NCBI GenBank assembly: GCA_964475415.1
Contig: CAYYWZ010000005.1
Coordinates: 43,744-107,743 of the forward strand
From: CALCMJ01 sp964475415
GTDB taxonomy: Bacteria; Bacteroidota; Bacteroidia; Chitinophagales; Saprospiraceae
Reading direction: 5' to 3'
DNA: 64,000 nucleotides
Shown: positions 17,290 to 26,019 of the stretch, piece after piece
How the letters are laid out: every line of letters begins with the position of its first letter
How positions within the stretch are numbered: position 1 is the stretch's first letter
Notes under the pieces: generated by a model
What the model was told of the DNA's origin: nothing
Database searches by the model: none
The model's input: only the letters and a program-made list of their open reading frames with translations
Made by a program: the position numbers and the translations under genes

Positions 17290-17709
17290 ATGAAAACGAA
17301 AGCAGAAGAAATAGCCTTAGATAAAATGTACAAGAACGACGCCTTTTCACAATGGCTAGGTCTAGAAATAAAAGAAATATCAGATGGCTATTGTAAGGTA
17401 GAAATGCAAGTCAGAAAAGAAATGACAAATGGTTTCGAGATAGCTCATGGAGGTATTACCTTTTCCTTAGCAGATAGTGCCTTCGCTTTTGCTTCTAATT
17501 CACGGGGCAAGCATGCTGTAAGTATAGAAACTGCTGTTTCTCATACGAAACCAGTTTTTGTTGGAGACATCCTTACGGCAACGGCTAAAGAACTTAACCT
17601 AACTAATAAGATCGGATTATATACCGTAGAAGTACTCAATCAAATGGGGCATCTTGTAGCCCACTTTAAAGGTACGGTATATAGAATGAGTAAGGAGTGG
17701 GAGGTTTAA
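17290..17709 (+). CDS. paaI: PaaI-family hotdog thioesterase
   Basis: PaaI hydrolyses dead-end acyl-CoA intermediates of phenylacetate catabolism, releasing trapped CoA. The start is the ATG at 17290, 7 bp after the paaH stop; a longer frame begins inside paaH and is not credible. The 139-residue product has the family core NGFEIAHGGITFSLADSAFAFASNSRG, in which the HGG and the Asp/Ser of the helix are active-site residues, followed by VGDILTATAKELN. It is cotranscribed with paaH. Confidence 0.87.
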   Translation: MKTKAEEIALDKMYKNDAFSQWLGLEIKEISDGYCKVEMQVRKEMTNGFEIAHGGITFSLADSAFAFASNSRGKHAVSIETAVSHTKPVFVGDILTATAKELNLTNKIGLYTVEVLNQMGHLVAHFKGTVYRMSKEWEV

Positions 17710-17712
17710 ATT

Positions 17713-18042
17713 TTAAGAATCAGATACGGATGGTTCTTCTTGTAAAATTTTATCTATCTGTTTGCTCAGTGCAATTTTGGTTTGTACACCCATTGTACGC
17801 CATTTTAGCTCACCATTCTTAAAAATCATAAGGGTAGGCATAGACATCACATCTAACTTTTTAGCTAGTTCAGGGTTTTTGTCTACATCTATTTTTATTA
17901 TTCTCAATTTATTACCATAATCATTTTTTAATTCTTTGATAATGGGAGATAACATCTTGCATGGTCCACACCATAAGGCATGGAAATCTATCAGAACAGG
18001 AATATCTGAGTCTATTAATTTGCTAAAACTAGTTTTTGACAT
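17713..18042 (-). CDS. trxA: Thioredoxin
   Basis: The 109-residue cytoplasmic thioredoxin has the active-site motif WCGPCK at residues 24-29, the conserved IDVDKNPELAKKLDVMSMPTLMIF including the cis-proline, and a typical C-terminal helix. It reduces protein disulfides in the cytoplasm. There is no signal peptide. It is convergent with paaI (3-bp gap) and divergent from the FKBP gene, sharing a 21-bp intergenic region with it. Confidence 0.93.
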   Translation of the reverse strand: MSKTSFSKLIDSDIPVLIDFHALWCGPCKMLSPIIKELKNDYGNKLRIIKIDVDKNPELAKKLDVMSMPTLMIFKNGELKWRTMGVQTKIALSKQIDKILQEEPSVSDS

Positions 18043-18050
18043 ACTATAAC

Positions 18051-18058
18051 TATATTTG
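18051..18058 (+). promoter_or_regulatory. Possible -7 box for the FKBP lipoprotein gene
   Basis: TATATTTG matches the Bacteroidota -7 consensus TAnnTTTG and ends 5 bp before the ATG of the FKBP gene. If used, the mRNA would have almost no leader. A TTTG at normal -33 spacing is not evident, so support is weak. Confidence 0.3.
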
Positions 18059-18063
18059 TAATT

Positions 18064-18636
18064 ATGAATAAGGTAGTAAAATTCTTTACTAGGAGTATAT
18101 TTTTTATGGGATTGCTTCTTTTTATAGCTTGTAAAGTAGACAACAAGACAAAACCGTCACTTGAATCGCCGGATAAAATTACCGCTCCTGATGATCGGAT
18201 TGCTTCAGAATTATATGAAGGATATTATAATAATCCTACCACTCAAGATCAAAAGGATCAGAATCTTCTTATAGAATATATATCTGATAAAGGTCTTCAG
18301 GTTCAGCGAACTCCTAGTGGACTCTATTATCAAGTAACAGAAGAAGGTAATGGTCCTATGTATGTGCATGGTCAGCCATGCAGAGCACATTATCAAGGGT
18401 ATTTTCTTGATGGGAAAGTTTTTGACTCTTCTTATAATAGAGGCGAACCTATAGATTTTCGCTTAGGACAAATGAACGCCGGCTGGAACGAAGCCTTAAA
18501 ACTACTTAGACCTGGAGCTAAAGCAACACTATTTCTACCCTCTAGACTTGGATATGGAGCAAAGGGGTTTCCCGGTTTTGTTCCCCCAAATACCTGTATA
18601 CTTTTTGATTTAGAACTACTCAGACTAGCCGAGTAA
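18064..18636 (+). CDS. FKBP-type peptidyl-prolyl isomerase lipoprotein
   Basis: The 190-residue protein starts with a lipoprotein signal (hydrophobic core, lipobox LFIAC with the cysteine near residue 23). A helical segment then leads into a C-terminal FKBP domain (residues 95-189) with AHYQGYFLDGKVFDSSYNRG, FRLGQMNAGWNEALKLLRPG and the closing PPNTCILFDLELL. It catalyses cis-trans proline isomerisation and would act in the envelope. The layout resembles GldI/FkpA-type lipoproteins of Bacteroidota, but assignment to GldI is uncertain. Its 3' end overlaps the convergent serA gene by 12 bp. Confidence 0.88.
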   Translation: MNKVVKFFTRSIFFMGLLLFIACKVDNKTKPSLESPDKITAPDDRIASELYEGYYNNPTTQDQKDQNLLIEYISDKGLQVQRTPSGLYYQVTEEGNGPMYVHGQPCRAHYQGYFLDGKVFDSSYNRGEPIDFRLGQMNAGWNEALKLLRPGAKATLFLPSRLGYGAKGFPGFVPPNTCILFDLELLRLAE

Positions 18637-19569
18637 TTCTATAATTTGATCAGCAAGTTCTAATCCTATCTTTTCTTGAGCCTCTCCTGTAGAAGCACCT
18701 ATATGAGGTGTCAAAGAGATATTAGGATGAGCGAGAATTTCTTTTCTAGGACTAGGTTCATTTTCGAATACATCTAAGCCTGCGGCACTCACTTTGCCAG
18801 AATTTATAGCTTCTAATAGTGCTGACTCATCTATGGTTCCACCTCTAGATGCATTGACAATCATCACACCATCTTTCATCTTAGAAAATTCACTTGTAGA
18901 TAGTACTGGATTACCTGTAAAGGGAATATGTAGACTAATAAAGTCAGCTTGAGCCAACATAGTATCCATGGGTACTGTTTTTATATCATGCTTGATTTTA
19001 TGTCCAGCAACCTCCATAGTTAAGGATGCATGATCTACAAATGGATCTACCACCACTACGTTCATTCCCATACCTAAAGCAATCTTAGCAGTTTCCTGTC
19101 CTATTCTGCCTATGCCTATTAGTCCTAATGTCTTGCCACCTAATTCTACACCTTTGGAAAATGACTTCTTTAAGGTTTTAAACTCAGAGTCACCATCAGA
19201 AGGCATATGTCTGTTAGATTTGTAAAGAAATCTAGAAAGAGAAAGCATATGAGCAAAAGCTAATTCAGCAACAGATCTTGAAGAAGCAGCTGGAGTATTA
19301 ATAACATTTACACCTTTAGACTTGGCAAAATCTACATCTATATTGTCAAGACCTACACCACCTCTGCCTATAATTTTGAGATTTGGGCAAGAACTGATAA
19401 GATCTTCTCTTACTTTCGTTGCAGATCTAACGCATATAGCATCGAAAGAAGGTAGCTGAGCTATAAGATCCTCTTGAGCTATCTTTGTATCCTGCACTTC
19501 ATGTCCAGCATCTATCAATTTTTGTCTTCCTGAAGGATGAATACCGTCGTTTATCAGAATTTTTGCCAT
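18625..19569 (-). CDS. serA: D-3-phosphoglycerate dehydrogenase (short form)
   Basis: The enzyme oxidises 3-phosphoglycerate to 3-phosphohydroxypyruvate, the first step of serine synthesis. At 314 residues it is the short form, without the C-terminal ACT regulatory domain. Landmarks are CVRSATKVR, GRGGVGLDNIDV, the NAD-binding LGLIGIGRIGQETAKIALGMGM, ASRGGTIDE, and the catalytic histidine in LTPHIGAST. Other D-2-hydroxyacid dehydrogenases look similar, but the N-terminal substrate-loop pattern supports SerA. No serC is adjacent. It is convergent with the FKBP gene. Confidence 0.85.
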   Translation of the reverse strand: MAKILINDGIHPSGRQKLIDAGHEVQDTKIAQEDLIAQLPSFDAICVRSATKVREDLISSCPNLKIIGRGGVGLDNIDVDFAKSKGVNVINTPAASSRSVAELAFAHMLSLSRFLYKSNRHMPSDGDSEFKTLKKSFSKGVELGGKTLGLIGIGRIGQETAKIALGMGMNVVVVDPFVDHASLTMEVAGHKIKHDIKTVPMDTMLAQADFISLHIPFTGNPVLSTSEFSKMKDGVMIVNASRGGTIDESALLEAINSGKVSAAGLDVFENEPSPRKEILAHPNISLTPHIGASTGEAQEKIGLELADQIIELLG

Positions 19570-19647
19570 GTTTTTCTCTTTTTATTTGTACAAAGAAAAA
19601 TAAAATTTGGTTAATAAGCGAGTCTATATTTACATTTTGAGTTAAAT

Positions 19648-19669
19648 GTTCAATAAATATTTAATGAAC
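19648..19669. promoter_or_regulatory. 22-bp near-perfect palindrome upstream of exbB
   Basis: GTTCA-A-TAAATATTTA-A-TGAAC reads almost the same on both strands, with only one mismatched pair. This is the shape of an operator for a dimeric regulator. It lies between the divergent serA and exbB genes, about 110 bp from exbB and 80 bp from serA. An iron-responsive regulator would suit a TonB operon, but the sequence does not match a consensus I know. Confidence 0.45.
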
Positions 19670-19671
19670 GT

Positions 19672-19699
19672 AACATATTATTTTTTTTTGTAATATGTT
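19672..19699. terminator. Hairpin with T-rich loop upstream of exbB
   Basis: AACATATTA (19672-19680) and TAATATGTT (19691-19699) form a perfect 9-bp inverted repeat around nine T and a G. It could be a second operator or an A+T-rich hairpin. There is no G+C in the stem and the T run is in the loop, so termination is doubtful. Confidence 0.3.
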
Positions 19700-19780
19700 T
19701 ATTATTGATTAACTTTGGGTAGGTTTGAATAATTATAATTAAATCATATACGTTAATACTCGTATCACAAACAAACACAG

Positions 19781-20473
19781 ATGTATTCTTTAGGAATTTT
19801 TTTATTTCAAAAAGCTGAAAATGCTGAGGAGGGAATCAAGATCATAGATCTATTGTACAAGGACGGAAGTTTCGGCGATTTGCTAGGTTTAGCAATAGTA
19901 GGAATACTGTTTATATTGTCATTTATGGCCCTATATATATTTATTGAGCGATATCTAACCATCAAAAAAGCTGGGAGGATAGACGAGACTTTTCTTAATA
20001 ATATAAAGAATTCTGTTGCAGCAGGAAACTTAGAAGGTGCTAAGGCCGTCTGTAGAAATACTGATTCTCCTTATTCTAGAATGGTCGAAAAGGGTATTCA
20101 GAGAATAGGAAAACCACTTAGAGATATAAATGCATCTATAGAAAATGTAGGAAACTTGGAAGTATTTAAGTTAGAAAAGAACTTATCTACGCTTGCAAGT
20201 ATTGCAGGTGTAGCGCCTATGATTGGTTTCTTTGGTACGGTGACAGGTATGATATTGGCCTTTTATAAGATGTCATCTGAAGATAACGTAACGCCTACAG
20301 TGTTAGCAGGAGGTATCTATCAGGCCTTATTTACAACGGCAGGAGGATTATTCGTAGGTATATTGGCCTTTGTAGGATATAATTTATTAGTAGCGAATGT
20401 AGACAAGGTAGTGTTCAAGATGGAAAGAACAGCTACAGAGTTTATGGATATGTTACAAGAACCTATGAAATAA
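19781..20473 (+). CDS. exbB: ExbB/TolQ/MotA proton-channel family protein
   Basis: The 230-residue protein forms the proton-conducting channel of a TonB-type energy transducer in the inner membrane. It has an N-terminal segment and three hydrophobic helices (about residues 35-60, 140-165 and 180-210). The conserved stretch LSTLASIAGVAPMIGFFGTVTGMILAF and the later GGIYQALFTTAGGLFVGILAF match MotA/TolQ/ExbB. It opens a four-gene operon with two exbD genes and a TonB-like gene, each only 10 to 70 bp apart. Confidence 0.9.
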   Translation: MYSLGIFLFQKAENAEEGIKIIDLLYKDGSFGDLLGLAIVGILFILSFMALYIFIERYLTIKKAGRIDETFLNNIKNSVAAGNLEGAKAVCRNTDSPYSRMVEKGIQRIGKPLRDINASIENVGNLEVFKLEKNLSTLASIAGVAPMIGFFGTVTGMILAFYKMSSEDNVTPTVLAGGIYQALFTTAGGLFVGILAFVGYNLLVANVDKVVFKMERTATEFMDMLQEPMK

Positions 20474-20483
20474 TAAGACTAGC

Positions 20484-20873
20484 ATGAAAAGAAGAAATAA
20501 AGTAAGCGCAGAATTTAGTATGTCCTCATTGACGGATATCATCTTTCTATTGCTTATTTTCTTCATGTTGACCTCGTCTATGGTCCAGATCAATGTAGAA
20601 TTGCCGGAGTCAGATAGTAAGACTGTTGCGCCTACAGATATAACGGTTATGATGACTAAGGATGGAAAACTTACTTTTAATGGTAAGAAGACTACTGTGA
20701 AAGCACTAAAATCTCAGATTCAATCTAAAGTCGGTCAACAAAAGAATCAAGAGAATGCGACAGTTGCGATTGTTGCAGAGAAAGGAGTACAATGGAATAA
20801 GGTCAATGAAATTATGACGATTGCAGCAAGTCTCAGAATGAAAGCAATTATTGCAACACAACCTAGAGGCTAA
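20484..20873 (+). CDS. exbD: ExbD/TolR biopolymer transport protein (first copy)
   Basis: The 129-residue protein has one N-terminal membrane helix (about residues 16-36) containing the conserved proton-handling aspartate in SLTDIIFLLLIFFMLTSS, and a periplasmic domain. ExbD partners ExbB to energise TonB. Its first 30 residues are almost identical to those of the next gene while the periplasmic domains differ, so the pair arose by duplication and then specialised. The gap after exbB is 10 bp. Confidence 0.92.
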   Translation: MKRRNKVSAEFSMSSLTDIIFLLLIFFMLTSSMVQINVELPESDSKTVAPTDITVMMTKDGKLTFNGKKTTVKALKSQIQSKVGQQKNQENATVAIVAEKGVQWNKVNEIMTIAASLRMKAIIATQPRG

Positions 20874-20882
20874 AAAATAATT

Positions 20883-21278
20883 ATGGGATTCAAGAAAAAA
20901 AGTAAAGTAAGTGCAGAGTTTAGTATGTCATCTTTAACGGATATCATCTTTTTATTACTTATTTTCTTTATGTTGACTTCATCGTTGATAATCCCTAACG
21001 CATTAAATTTAAAATTACCAGGTAAAGCGAATAGTTCACCTCCATCTAAGTCGCAACCTGCTATAGTTACCATAGAGAGAAATGGTACCTATTTTTATAA
21101 TGGAGAGAAGGTGTCATTGTCTGGGATAGATTCTAGGGTAAGGACACTAAAGAAGGGAAATAAGAAAGCATCTATAGTTATTACTCCAGATCCTAATGCG
21201 GCTAACGAAAAAGTAGTAGCAGTCTTAGACATGGCGTTTAGATATGGGCTTAATGCGATTCTTACGGATCCTAAATAA
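20883..21278 (+). CDS. exbD: ExbD/TolR biopolymer transport protein (second copy)
   Basis: A second 131-residue ExbD with the same transmembrane segment and aspartate (SSLTDIIFLLLIFFMLTSS), starting 9 bp after the first. Its periplasmic part begins PNALNLKLPGKANSSPPS and ends with a typical AVLDMAFRYGLNAILTDPK, unlike the first copy. Two ExbD paralogues per operon are common in Bacteroidota and may form mixed ExbD dimers. Confidence 0.92.
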   Translation: MGFKKKSKVSAEFSMSSLTDIIFLLLIFFMLTSSLIIPNALNLKLPGKANSSPPSKSQPAIVTIERNGTYFYNGEKVSLSGIDSRVRTLKKGNKKASIVITPDPNAANEKVVAVLDMAFRYGLNAILTDPK

Positions 21279-21350
21279 CACACAACTACACACATAATTC
21301 TTAGAAACAGTTCGTAACTATTTTGCCGTAGGCGAAATATAAAATTCTAT

Positions 21351-22319
21351 ATGATGGATTATGTTTATAATGAAATAGAGCTTATTGATGAGAAAGAAAA
21401 TAAGAGAAAAGGATTCTTGTTTTCCGTAATCTTGCACGTCATCATTTTGTTGATTTGCTTATTGCCACTTCTTGTTGGTAGAGAGATTCCTCCATTGGAT
21501 AATCAGACTGGAATTCTGGTAGCCTTCGGTGTTCCTGATGGTGGCAATAATAGTAATCAAGAGAAACCAGCCCCCGTAGCTGAAAAAAAGGAAGCTGCAA
21601 AACCTACGCCAGCAAAGCCAAAAACAACAGAGGTAAAAAAGAAAGAAACTAAGGCTAAGAAATCTGAAGCATCCACCAAGGTGTCCACTGCAAAGGTAGT
21701 AGATAAGGTGGAAGATAATGATGTAAAAGCTGTAGAGGCAGAAAAAGCAGAAATGGTAAAGAAACAAGCTATAGCCGAAGCTGCTAAAAAAGCTAAAGCA
21801 GAAGCGGACGCCAAGGCAAAAGCTGAGGCAGATGCCAAGGCAAAAGCAAAAGCCGAGAAGGAAGCTGCAGCAGCAGCTAAAGCCAAAAAAGAAGCTGAAG
21901 AAAAAGCTAAATTCAGCAACGCGAAAAGTAAATTCAGTGATTTGTTCTCTGGAGGAGGAAGCGCAGGAGATAATAATAGTGATCAAGCCAAAGGAGATAC
22001 TAAGGGAGATCCTAATGCCAAGGCACTTGAAGGAATTTCTACTGGATCGGGAAGAGTAGGTGGTGGTCTAGGAGGAAGAGGTATCCTATACGAACCTAAG
22101 ATAAAAGATAATTCTCAGAAGGCAGGTAAGGTCGTTGTAAAGGTATGTGTCAACAAATCCGGTAAGGTTATAAGCTCTAAGTTTACACAGAAAGGATCTA
22201 CAACGACAGATGCTCATCTTGTAAAAATTGCTAAAGAAAGTGCAGTTAAGTATAAGTTTTCTGCTAGCGAGATCGAGGAACAATGCGGAACCATCACTGT
22301 CGATTTCAAATTGAATTAA
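21351..22319 (+). CDS. TonB/TolA-like energy transducer
   Basis: The 322-residue protein has one membrane helix (about residues 22-42, GFLFSVILHVIILLICLLPL). A Lys/Ala/Glu-rich region spans about 65-195, with TolA-like KAEADAKAKAEADAKAKAKA repeats predicted to form a long helix across the periplasm. A G/S-rich linker follows (about 205-245). The C-terminal domain (255-322) includes GKVVVKVCVNKSGKVISSKF and ends GTITVDFKLN. Its two cysteines (KVCVN and EEQCGT) could form a disulfide. It is likely the TonB of the ExbB-ExbD-ExbD complex, contacting outer-membrane receptors. Start is either of two adjacent ATGs. A terminator follows. Confidence 0.83.
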   Translation: MMDYVYNEIELIDEKENKRKGFLFSVILHVIILLICLLPLLVGREIPPLDNQTGILVAFGVPDGGNNSNQEKPAPVAEKKEAAKPTPAKPKTTEVKKKETKAKKSEASTKVSTAKVVDKVEDNDVKAVEAEKAEMVKKQAIAEAAKKAKAEADAKAKAEADAKAKAKAEKEAAAAAKAKKEAEEKAKFSNAKSKFSDLFSGGGSAGDNNSDQAKGDTKGDPNAKALEGISTGSGRVGGGLGGRGILYEPKIKDNSQKAGKVVVKVCVNKSGKVISSKFTQKGSTTTDAHLVKIAKESAVKYKFSASEIEEQCGTITVDFKLN

Positions 22320-22345
22320 AGAATTATTAGAAATAATTGAATAAT

Positions 22346-22379
22346 AAAAAAGCAACTTTGATTTCAAAGCTGCTTTTTT
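22346..22379 (+). terminator. Intrinsic terminator after the TonB operon
   Basis: AAAAAGCAACTTTGA and TCAAAGCTGCTTTTTT form a long stem with one mismatch and a 2 to 4-nt loop, ending in six T. It lies 27 bp after the tonB-like stop and can also serve the convergent thioredoxin-fold gene. Confidence 0.85.
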
Positions 22380-22396
22380 ATTATTTTGCTTAATGG

Positions 22397-22930
22397 CTAT
22401 TCCGCTCGAGAATAATCGTCAAAAGATACTTCCTTATATTTTTCTTCATGTGCAAAAGTCAATTCTTGCATAAGTTGATCTACTTTCTTAAACCCCGGCG
22501 TGATTCGTATTCTTGCTAACTCTTCGTCTAACAATACAAAAGAAGGGTAACCCATTCTACCATTAAGCATTGCTTTGGCTAATTGGTGAGCGCCTCTTCT
22601 ACCGGATTTTTCGAAGGCATAGGTGTTTCCTTCCCATACAATTTCTTCTTTCTGTTCTGCATCGAACTTTACTGCATAGAAGTTATCATTCATATATTTG
22701 ACAACATTTGGATCTACAAAGGTACTAGAGTCCATTTTTTTACACCAGCCACACCACTCGGTATAGACATCTACAAATACTTTCTTAGGATTCTTTTTAT
22801 TTTTCTCTAAGGCTTCTTCCCAGCTGATCCAGTTTATTTTATCTCCTTCAGTACTTGTATCTAGATTTGTAAAAGAAGAACTTAATAATGCTATAAAGCA
22901 TACCAATGTTAATGAGGCTATATATTTCAT
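22397..22930 (-). CDS. Secreted thioredoxin-fold protein (DUF255-like)
   Basis: The start is the ATG at 22928-22930; a TTG 21 bp upstream would add residues before the signal peptide. The 177-residue product has a signal peptide (MKYIASLTLVCFIALLSSS) and a thioredoxin fold with the redox motif WCGWCKKM in DVYTEWCGWCKKMDSSTF. A central MGYPSFVLLDEE carries the cis-proline. It probably acts on disulfides in the periplasm. It is convergent with the TonB operon and sits alone. Confidence 0.87.
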   Translation of the reverse strand: MKYIASLTLVCFIALLSSSFTNLDTSTEGDKINWISWEEALEKNKKNPKKVFVDVYTEWCGWCKKMDSSTFVDPNVVKYMNDNFYAVKFDAEQKEEIVWEGNTYAFEKSGRRGAHQLAKAMLNGRMGYPSFVLLDEELARIRITPGFKKVDQLMQELTFAHEEKYKEVSFDDYSRAE

Positions 22931-23019
22931 ATTTTTATTTTTTGTTACCAATATTCTTAGCTATAAAAATACAATAAAACTTTTTAAAATTGGTTAAGCA
23001 AAACTTAAATCATACACAT

Positions 23020-25836
23020 CTAATTGTTGAAGAATACCAAGGTTTCTGCATCAATATTATTATAAAAATTACTTTCACCACCACTGTTTGCAACTACGGT
23101 AGCCGTATAAGTTACTTGACCATTGCTATTGCCGGGAGCAAAGCTTGCTACATAACCAAGACTTAATGTTTCTCCTGCTGGTATGGATTCATCTGTTGTA
23201 AAAACATGAAAAGCAGGATTAGAACTGTCATAGGTCCATGAAGCATTATCTACAGCATAAGGTCCAATGAAAGTTGCACTACTATTAAAACTAAAACTTA
23301 GACTAGGATCCTTAGGAATTACGACTGTGATGAGTCCAGTACTAGGAATGTCGTTAAGTTCTCTTACCGAAACAGAAGTAGCCATTAAGGTAGTACCATT
23401 AGCAACTCCCGGTATAAAGCTGAAGGTACAGGTCAAATCCGGATCTCCTTGGATTACCTCTATTATGAATTCACATATAAATGTTTCATTATCTGATATA
23501 ATCTCATAAGTCTGGGTTGTAATTCCAACAGGAAAAGCATCCCCAGATGTCAATCCACTATTATCAGTCTGTATTATGGTCGCTGCTGGATTATCACAGT
23601 ACGGTATGGCATCCACGACATAAGTTACAACAGCTTCAGTCTCAGTATCATCAATAGGTACAACTATGTCAGAAGGGCAAATATATTCGTATTCTTCTTC
23701 TATGGGAAGTACTGTGATATATTGCATATAATCGAGTATCGTTCCACATACTTCCTCAGTCCAATGGTAGAAAAACATGTTGCCACATTCTTCAGGTCCT
23801 CCTACTATTTGATTAAAAACTACGTTGCCACTTAGGTTGCAAGAACTCGAACCATTTTCATAAGGAATATCTGCAATTGGTGGCAGAGGGTCGCCGAAAG
23901 TTATGGTAAGATCAGGAGGTGTACTAGTTATAACAGGTGCTTCAGGAGGATTGACGCTGATGATTTGCTGACAACTTGCATTGCCATTGCAATCATCTAC
24001 TGCAGTGAAAGTTCTTGTAAAAGTATATACTTCATTGCATATAGGATCAACTGGAAGGTCATCCTCAATTATAATTTCAAATTCACAACCATCTTGATCG
24101 AATATAGCAGAGCCCAAAGCATCTATAGATGTATCAGCTCCACAACCTAGCGTAACATCTGCTGGACAAAAGATAAGGGATGGACCACCATCTGTTACTC
24201 TTCCAATTTCTTGTGTACACTCAGCTGAATTGCCACAGGCATCTGTTACCATATAAGTGTTGAGAATAACTTCAAAAGCTGGACAAGTTCCATCTACTAC
24301 CTCACTTGAGATTAATCCAAAATCTAACATATCACAGTTATCAATGACTTGACCACCTGCAGCTTCAAAAGAAAATATATCAAAGAAAATAGGAGTGTTT
24401 TCAGTACAGAAAATTTCAGAGTATGGTGGACAAGTTATTTGAGGAACTTCAGTATCATATTCTAATTGGAAAGTTAGTGTATCCGAATTACAAAAAATAT
24501 CATCTACGTCAGGATCTGTAATGATAAGGATAACTTCTTCTACTCCACACTCGTCAAAGGTATAAGTACCCATCGAACTAAAACTAAAAGATCCAGTGCC
24601 AAAATCCCATGCATACATTAGATTAGCAGCGCCAGAATTATCTACGGAATTATTTGCGTTATAACTAAATTCTAAATTACACGTATTTAGTTCTCCAGTA
24701 GCCACTGCAACTGGTTTGTCATCACAAGGGATTAATGTAGGAAGTGTAAGTAATATGACAGGTGGCGAACAATTGTTAGTTGCATTAGTCAATACGATTT
24801 CTACAAAAGAGGTATTTAGATTATCAAATACATTGCTGCTCTGAAAACTAGAACCTCCATCTATAGAATACATATCATTTCCTGAAGAACTTATGGTTAG
24901 ACTTGTTCCTGCTATATCAGCACCAGTGAGAACAATTCCTCCACTTGAGTTTCCATCTTCTATAATATTGTTAGTAAGATCTTGTACCAAGCCATGATTT
25001 GTAATGCTAGAGGTCTGATTAGATTCTTGTATAAAAAGTGCGCAACTATTATTGATAAAGGCTCCATTTTCATATTCTATTATACCACCAAGGTTATGAA
25101 ATAGATTATTGTTTTGAAAATCTCCTTCAGATATGTAAGCTCCATTCTCAGTTGTAAAATTACCATTGTTAGTGATAGTTGAGAAATTATTACCTAGGTA
25201 ACCTGTAAATATGTTACCAGCGTTAATTATTGTTGCAGCATCCACCAATAGATCTTCAGTTGTAATGGTCCCATTATTAGTCATTCCTTGCTGAAACTCT
25301 AATAGCGAGTTACTTACAGTGATTATAGAATTATTTACATGCGTATCCATGAAGATAGTATGATCACCTGTTTCTATAGTTCCGTTGTTTTCTGATTCTC
25401 CTTGCACAGTAAAAAAGGATGATGCTATTATTTGGCCCTCATTTAGTAAGTTGGAATCAAATGAGCCCTCATTAAAAGTTATCAAATTATAATTTTCAAT
25501 GTTTCCAGTGTAATAAGCAAAATCTGTATAAATCTCTCCATGATTTATTAAATCGCTTTCTATGACTAATTCTCCATGTATTTCACCATGATTCTCTAGG
25601 TTAATGACTTCTGCGTAAGTAGCTATTTCTACAACCATACCCGCTGGAATAATGACATCTTCAAAATTTGGAACCATCCCTGTACTCCAGTTACCTGGTG
25701 TCTCCCAAAGGTTATCACCTGCACCATTCGTAAATGTAATTTGAGAACTGATTTGTGAAAAAGAGAATAGAAAAAGTAGAAAAGTAAATGTCAATGTATA
25801 AAGACTTTTTACTTGATTTAAGCTAATGACCTGCAT
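23020..25836 (-). CDS. Large secreted repeat protein with HYR and DUF11-like domains
   Basis: The 938-residue protein has a signal peptide (residues 10-32). Residues 33-300 are N/G/T-rich repeats such as NNGTITT and NHGEI, beginning NLWETPGNWSTGMVPNFEDVIIPAG, which suggests a right-handed beta-helix like pectate lyases and surface adhesins. Residues 360-760 hold Cys-containing Ig-like and HYR modules (DNCDMLDFG, TYMVTDACGNSAECTQEI, CPADVTLGCG). The end, 800-938, resembles a DUF11 beta-sandwich. No T9SS C-terminal sorting domain is visible, which is unusual for this architecture, so either another exit route or an unrecognised tail is used. Adhesion or polymer binding is likely but unproven. 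Confidence 0.72.
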   Translation of the reverse strand: MQVISLNQVKSLYTLTFTFLLFLFSFSQISSQITFTNGAGDNLWETPGNWSTGMVPNFEDVIIPAGMVVEIATYAEVINLENHGEIHGELVIESDLINHGEIYTDFAYYTGNIENYNLITFNEGSFDSNLLNEGQIIASSFFTVQGESENNGTIETGDHTIFMDTHVNNSIITVSNSLLEFQQGMTNNGTITTEDLLVDAATIINAGNIFTGYLGNNFSTITNNGNFTTENGAYISEGDFQNNNLFHNLGGIIEYENGAFINNSCALFIQESNQTSSITNHGLVQDLTNNIIEDGNSSGGIVLTGADIAGTSLTISSSGNDMYSIDGGSSFQSSNVFDNLNTSFVEIVLTNATNNCSPPVILLTLPTLIPCDDKPVAVATGELNTCNLEFSYNANNSVDNSGAANLMYAWDFGTGSFSFSSMGTYTFDECGVEEVILIITDPDVDDIFCNSDTLTFQLEYDTEVPQITCPPYSEIFCTENTPIFFDIFSFEAAGGQVIDNCDMLDFGLISSEVVDGTCPAFEVILNTYMVTDACGNSAECTQEIGRVTDGGPSLIFCPADVTLGCGADTSIDALGSAIFDQDGCEFEIIIEDDLPVDPICNEVYTFTRTFTAVDDCNGNASCQQIISVNPPEAPVITSTPPDLTITFGDPLPPIADIPYENGSSSCNLSGNVVFNQIVGGPEECGNMFFYHWTEEVCGTILDYMQYITVLPIEEEYEYICPSDIVVPIDDTETEAVVTYVVDAIPYCDNPAATIIQTDNSGLTSGDAFPVGITTQTYEIISDNETFICEFIIEVIQGDPDLTCTFSFIPGVANGTTLMATSVSVRELNDIPSTGLITVVIPKDPSLSFSFNSSATFIGPYAVDNASWTYDSSNPAFHVFTTDESIPAGETLSLGYVASFAPGNSNGQVTYTATVVANSGGESNFYNNIDAETLVFFNN

Positions 25837-26019
25837 AGTTAAAGGTGTTTAGAGTATTTATAATGATAGGGGTTAATCTAAAGCTACAAATTAATTAGGT
25901 GGAATTTCAATTAGTTTATCCAATTAACACCCTTGATATTCTAAAGTATATTGCACTTTTTCATTTATTTTAATGTCTAGCCTTTACATTAGTTCTATAT
26001 TTATCCTCTATATTCTGTT

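Noticed and set aside
21459..21986. Open frames antisense to the TonB-like gene
   Set aside because: They mirror the Lys/Ala-rich repeat region and have extreme Phe/Ser/Ala composition, so they are antisense artefacts.
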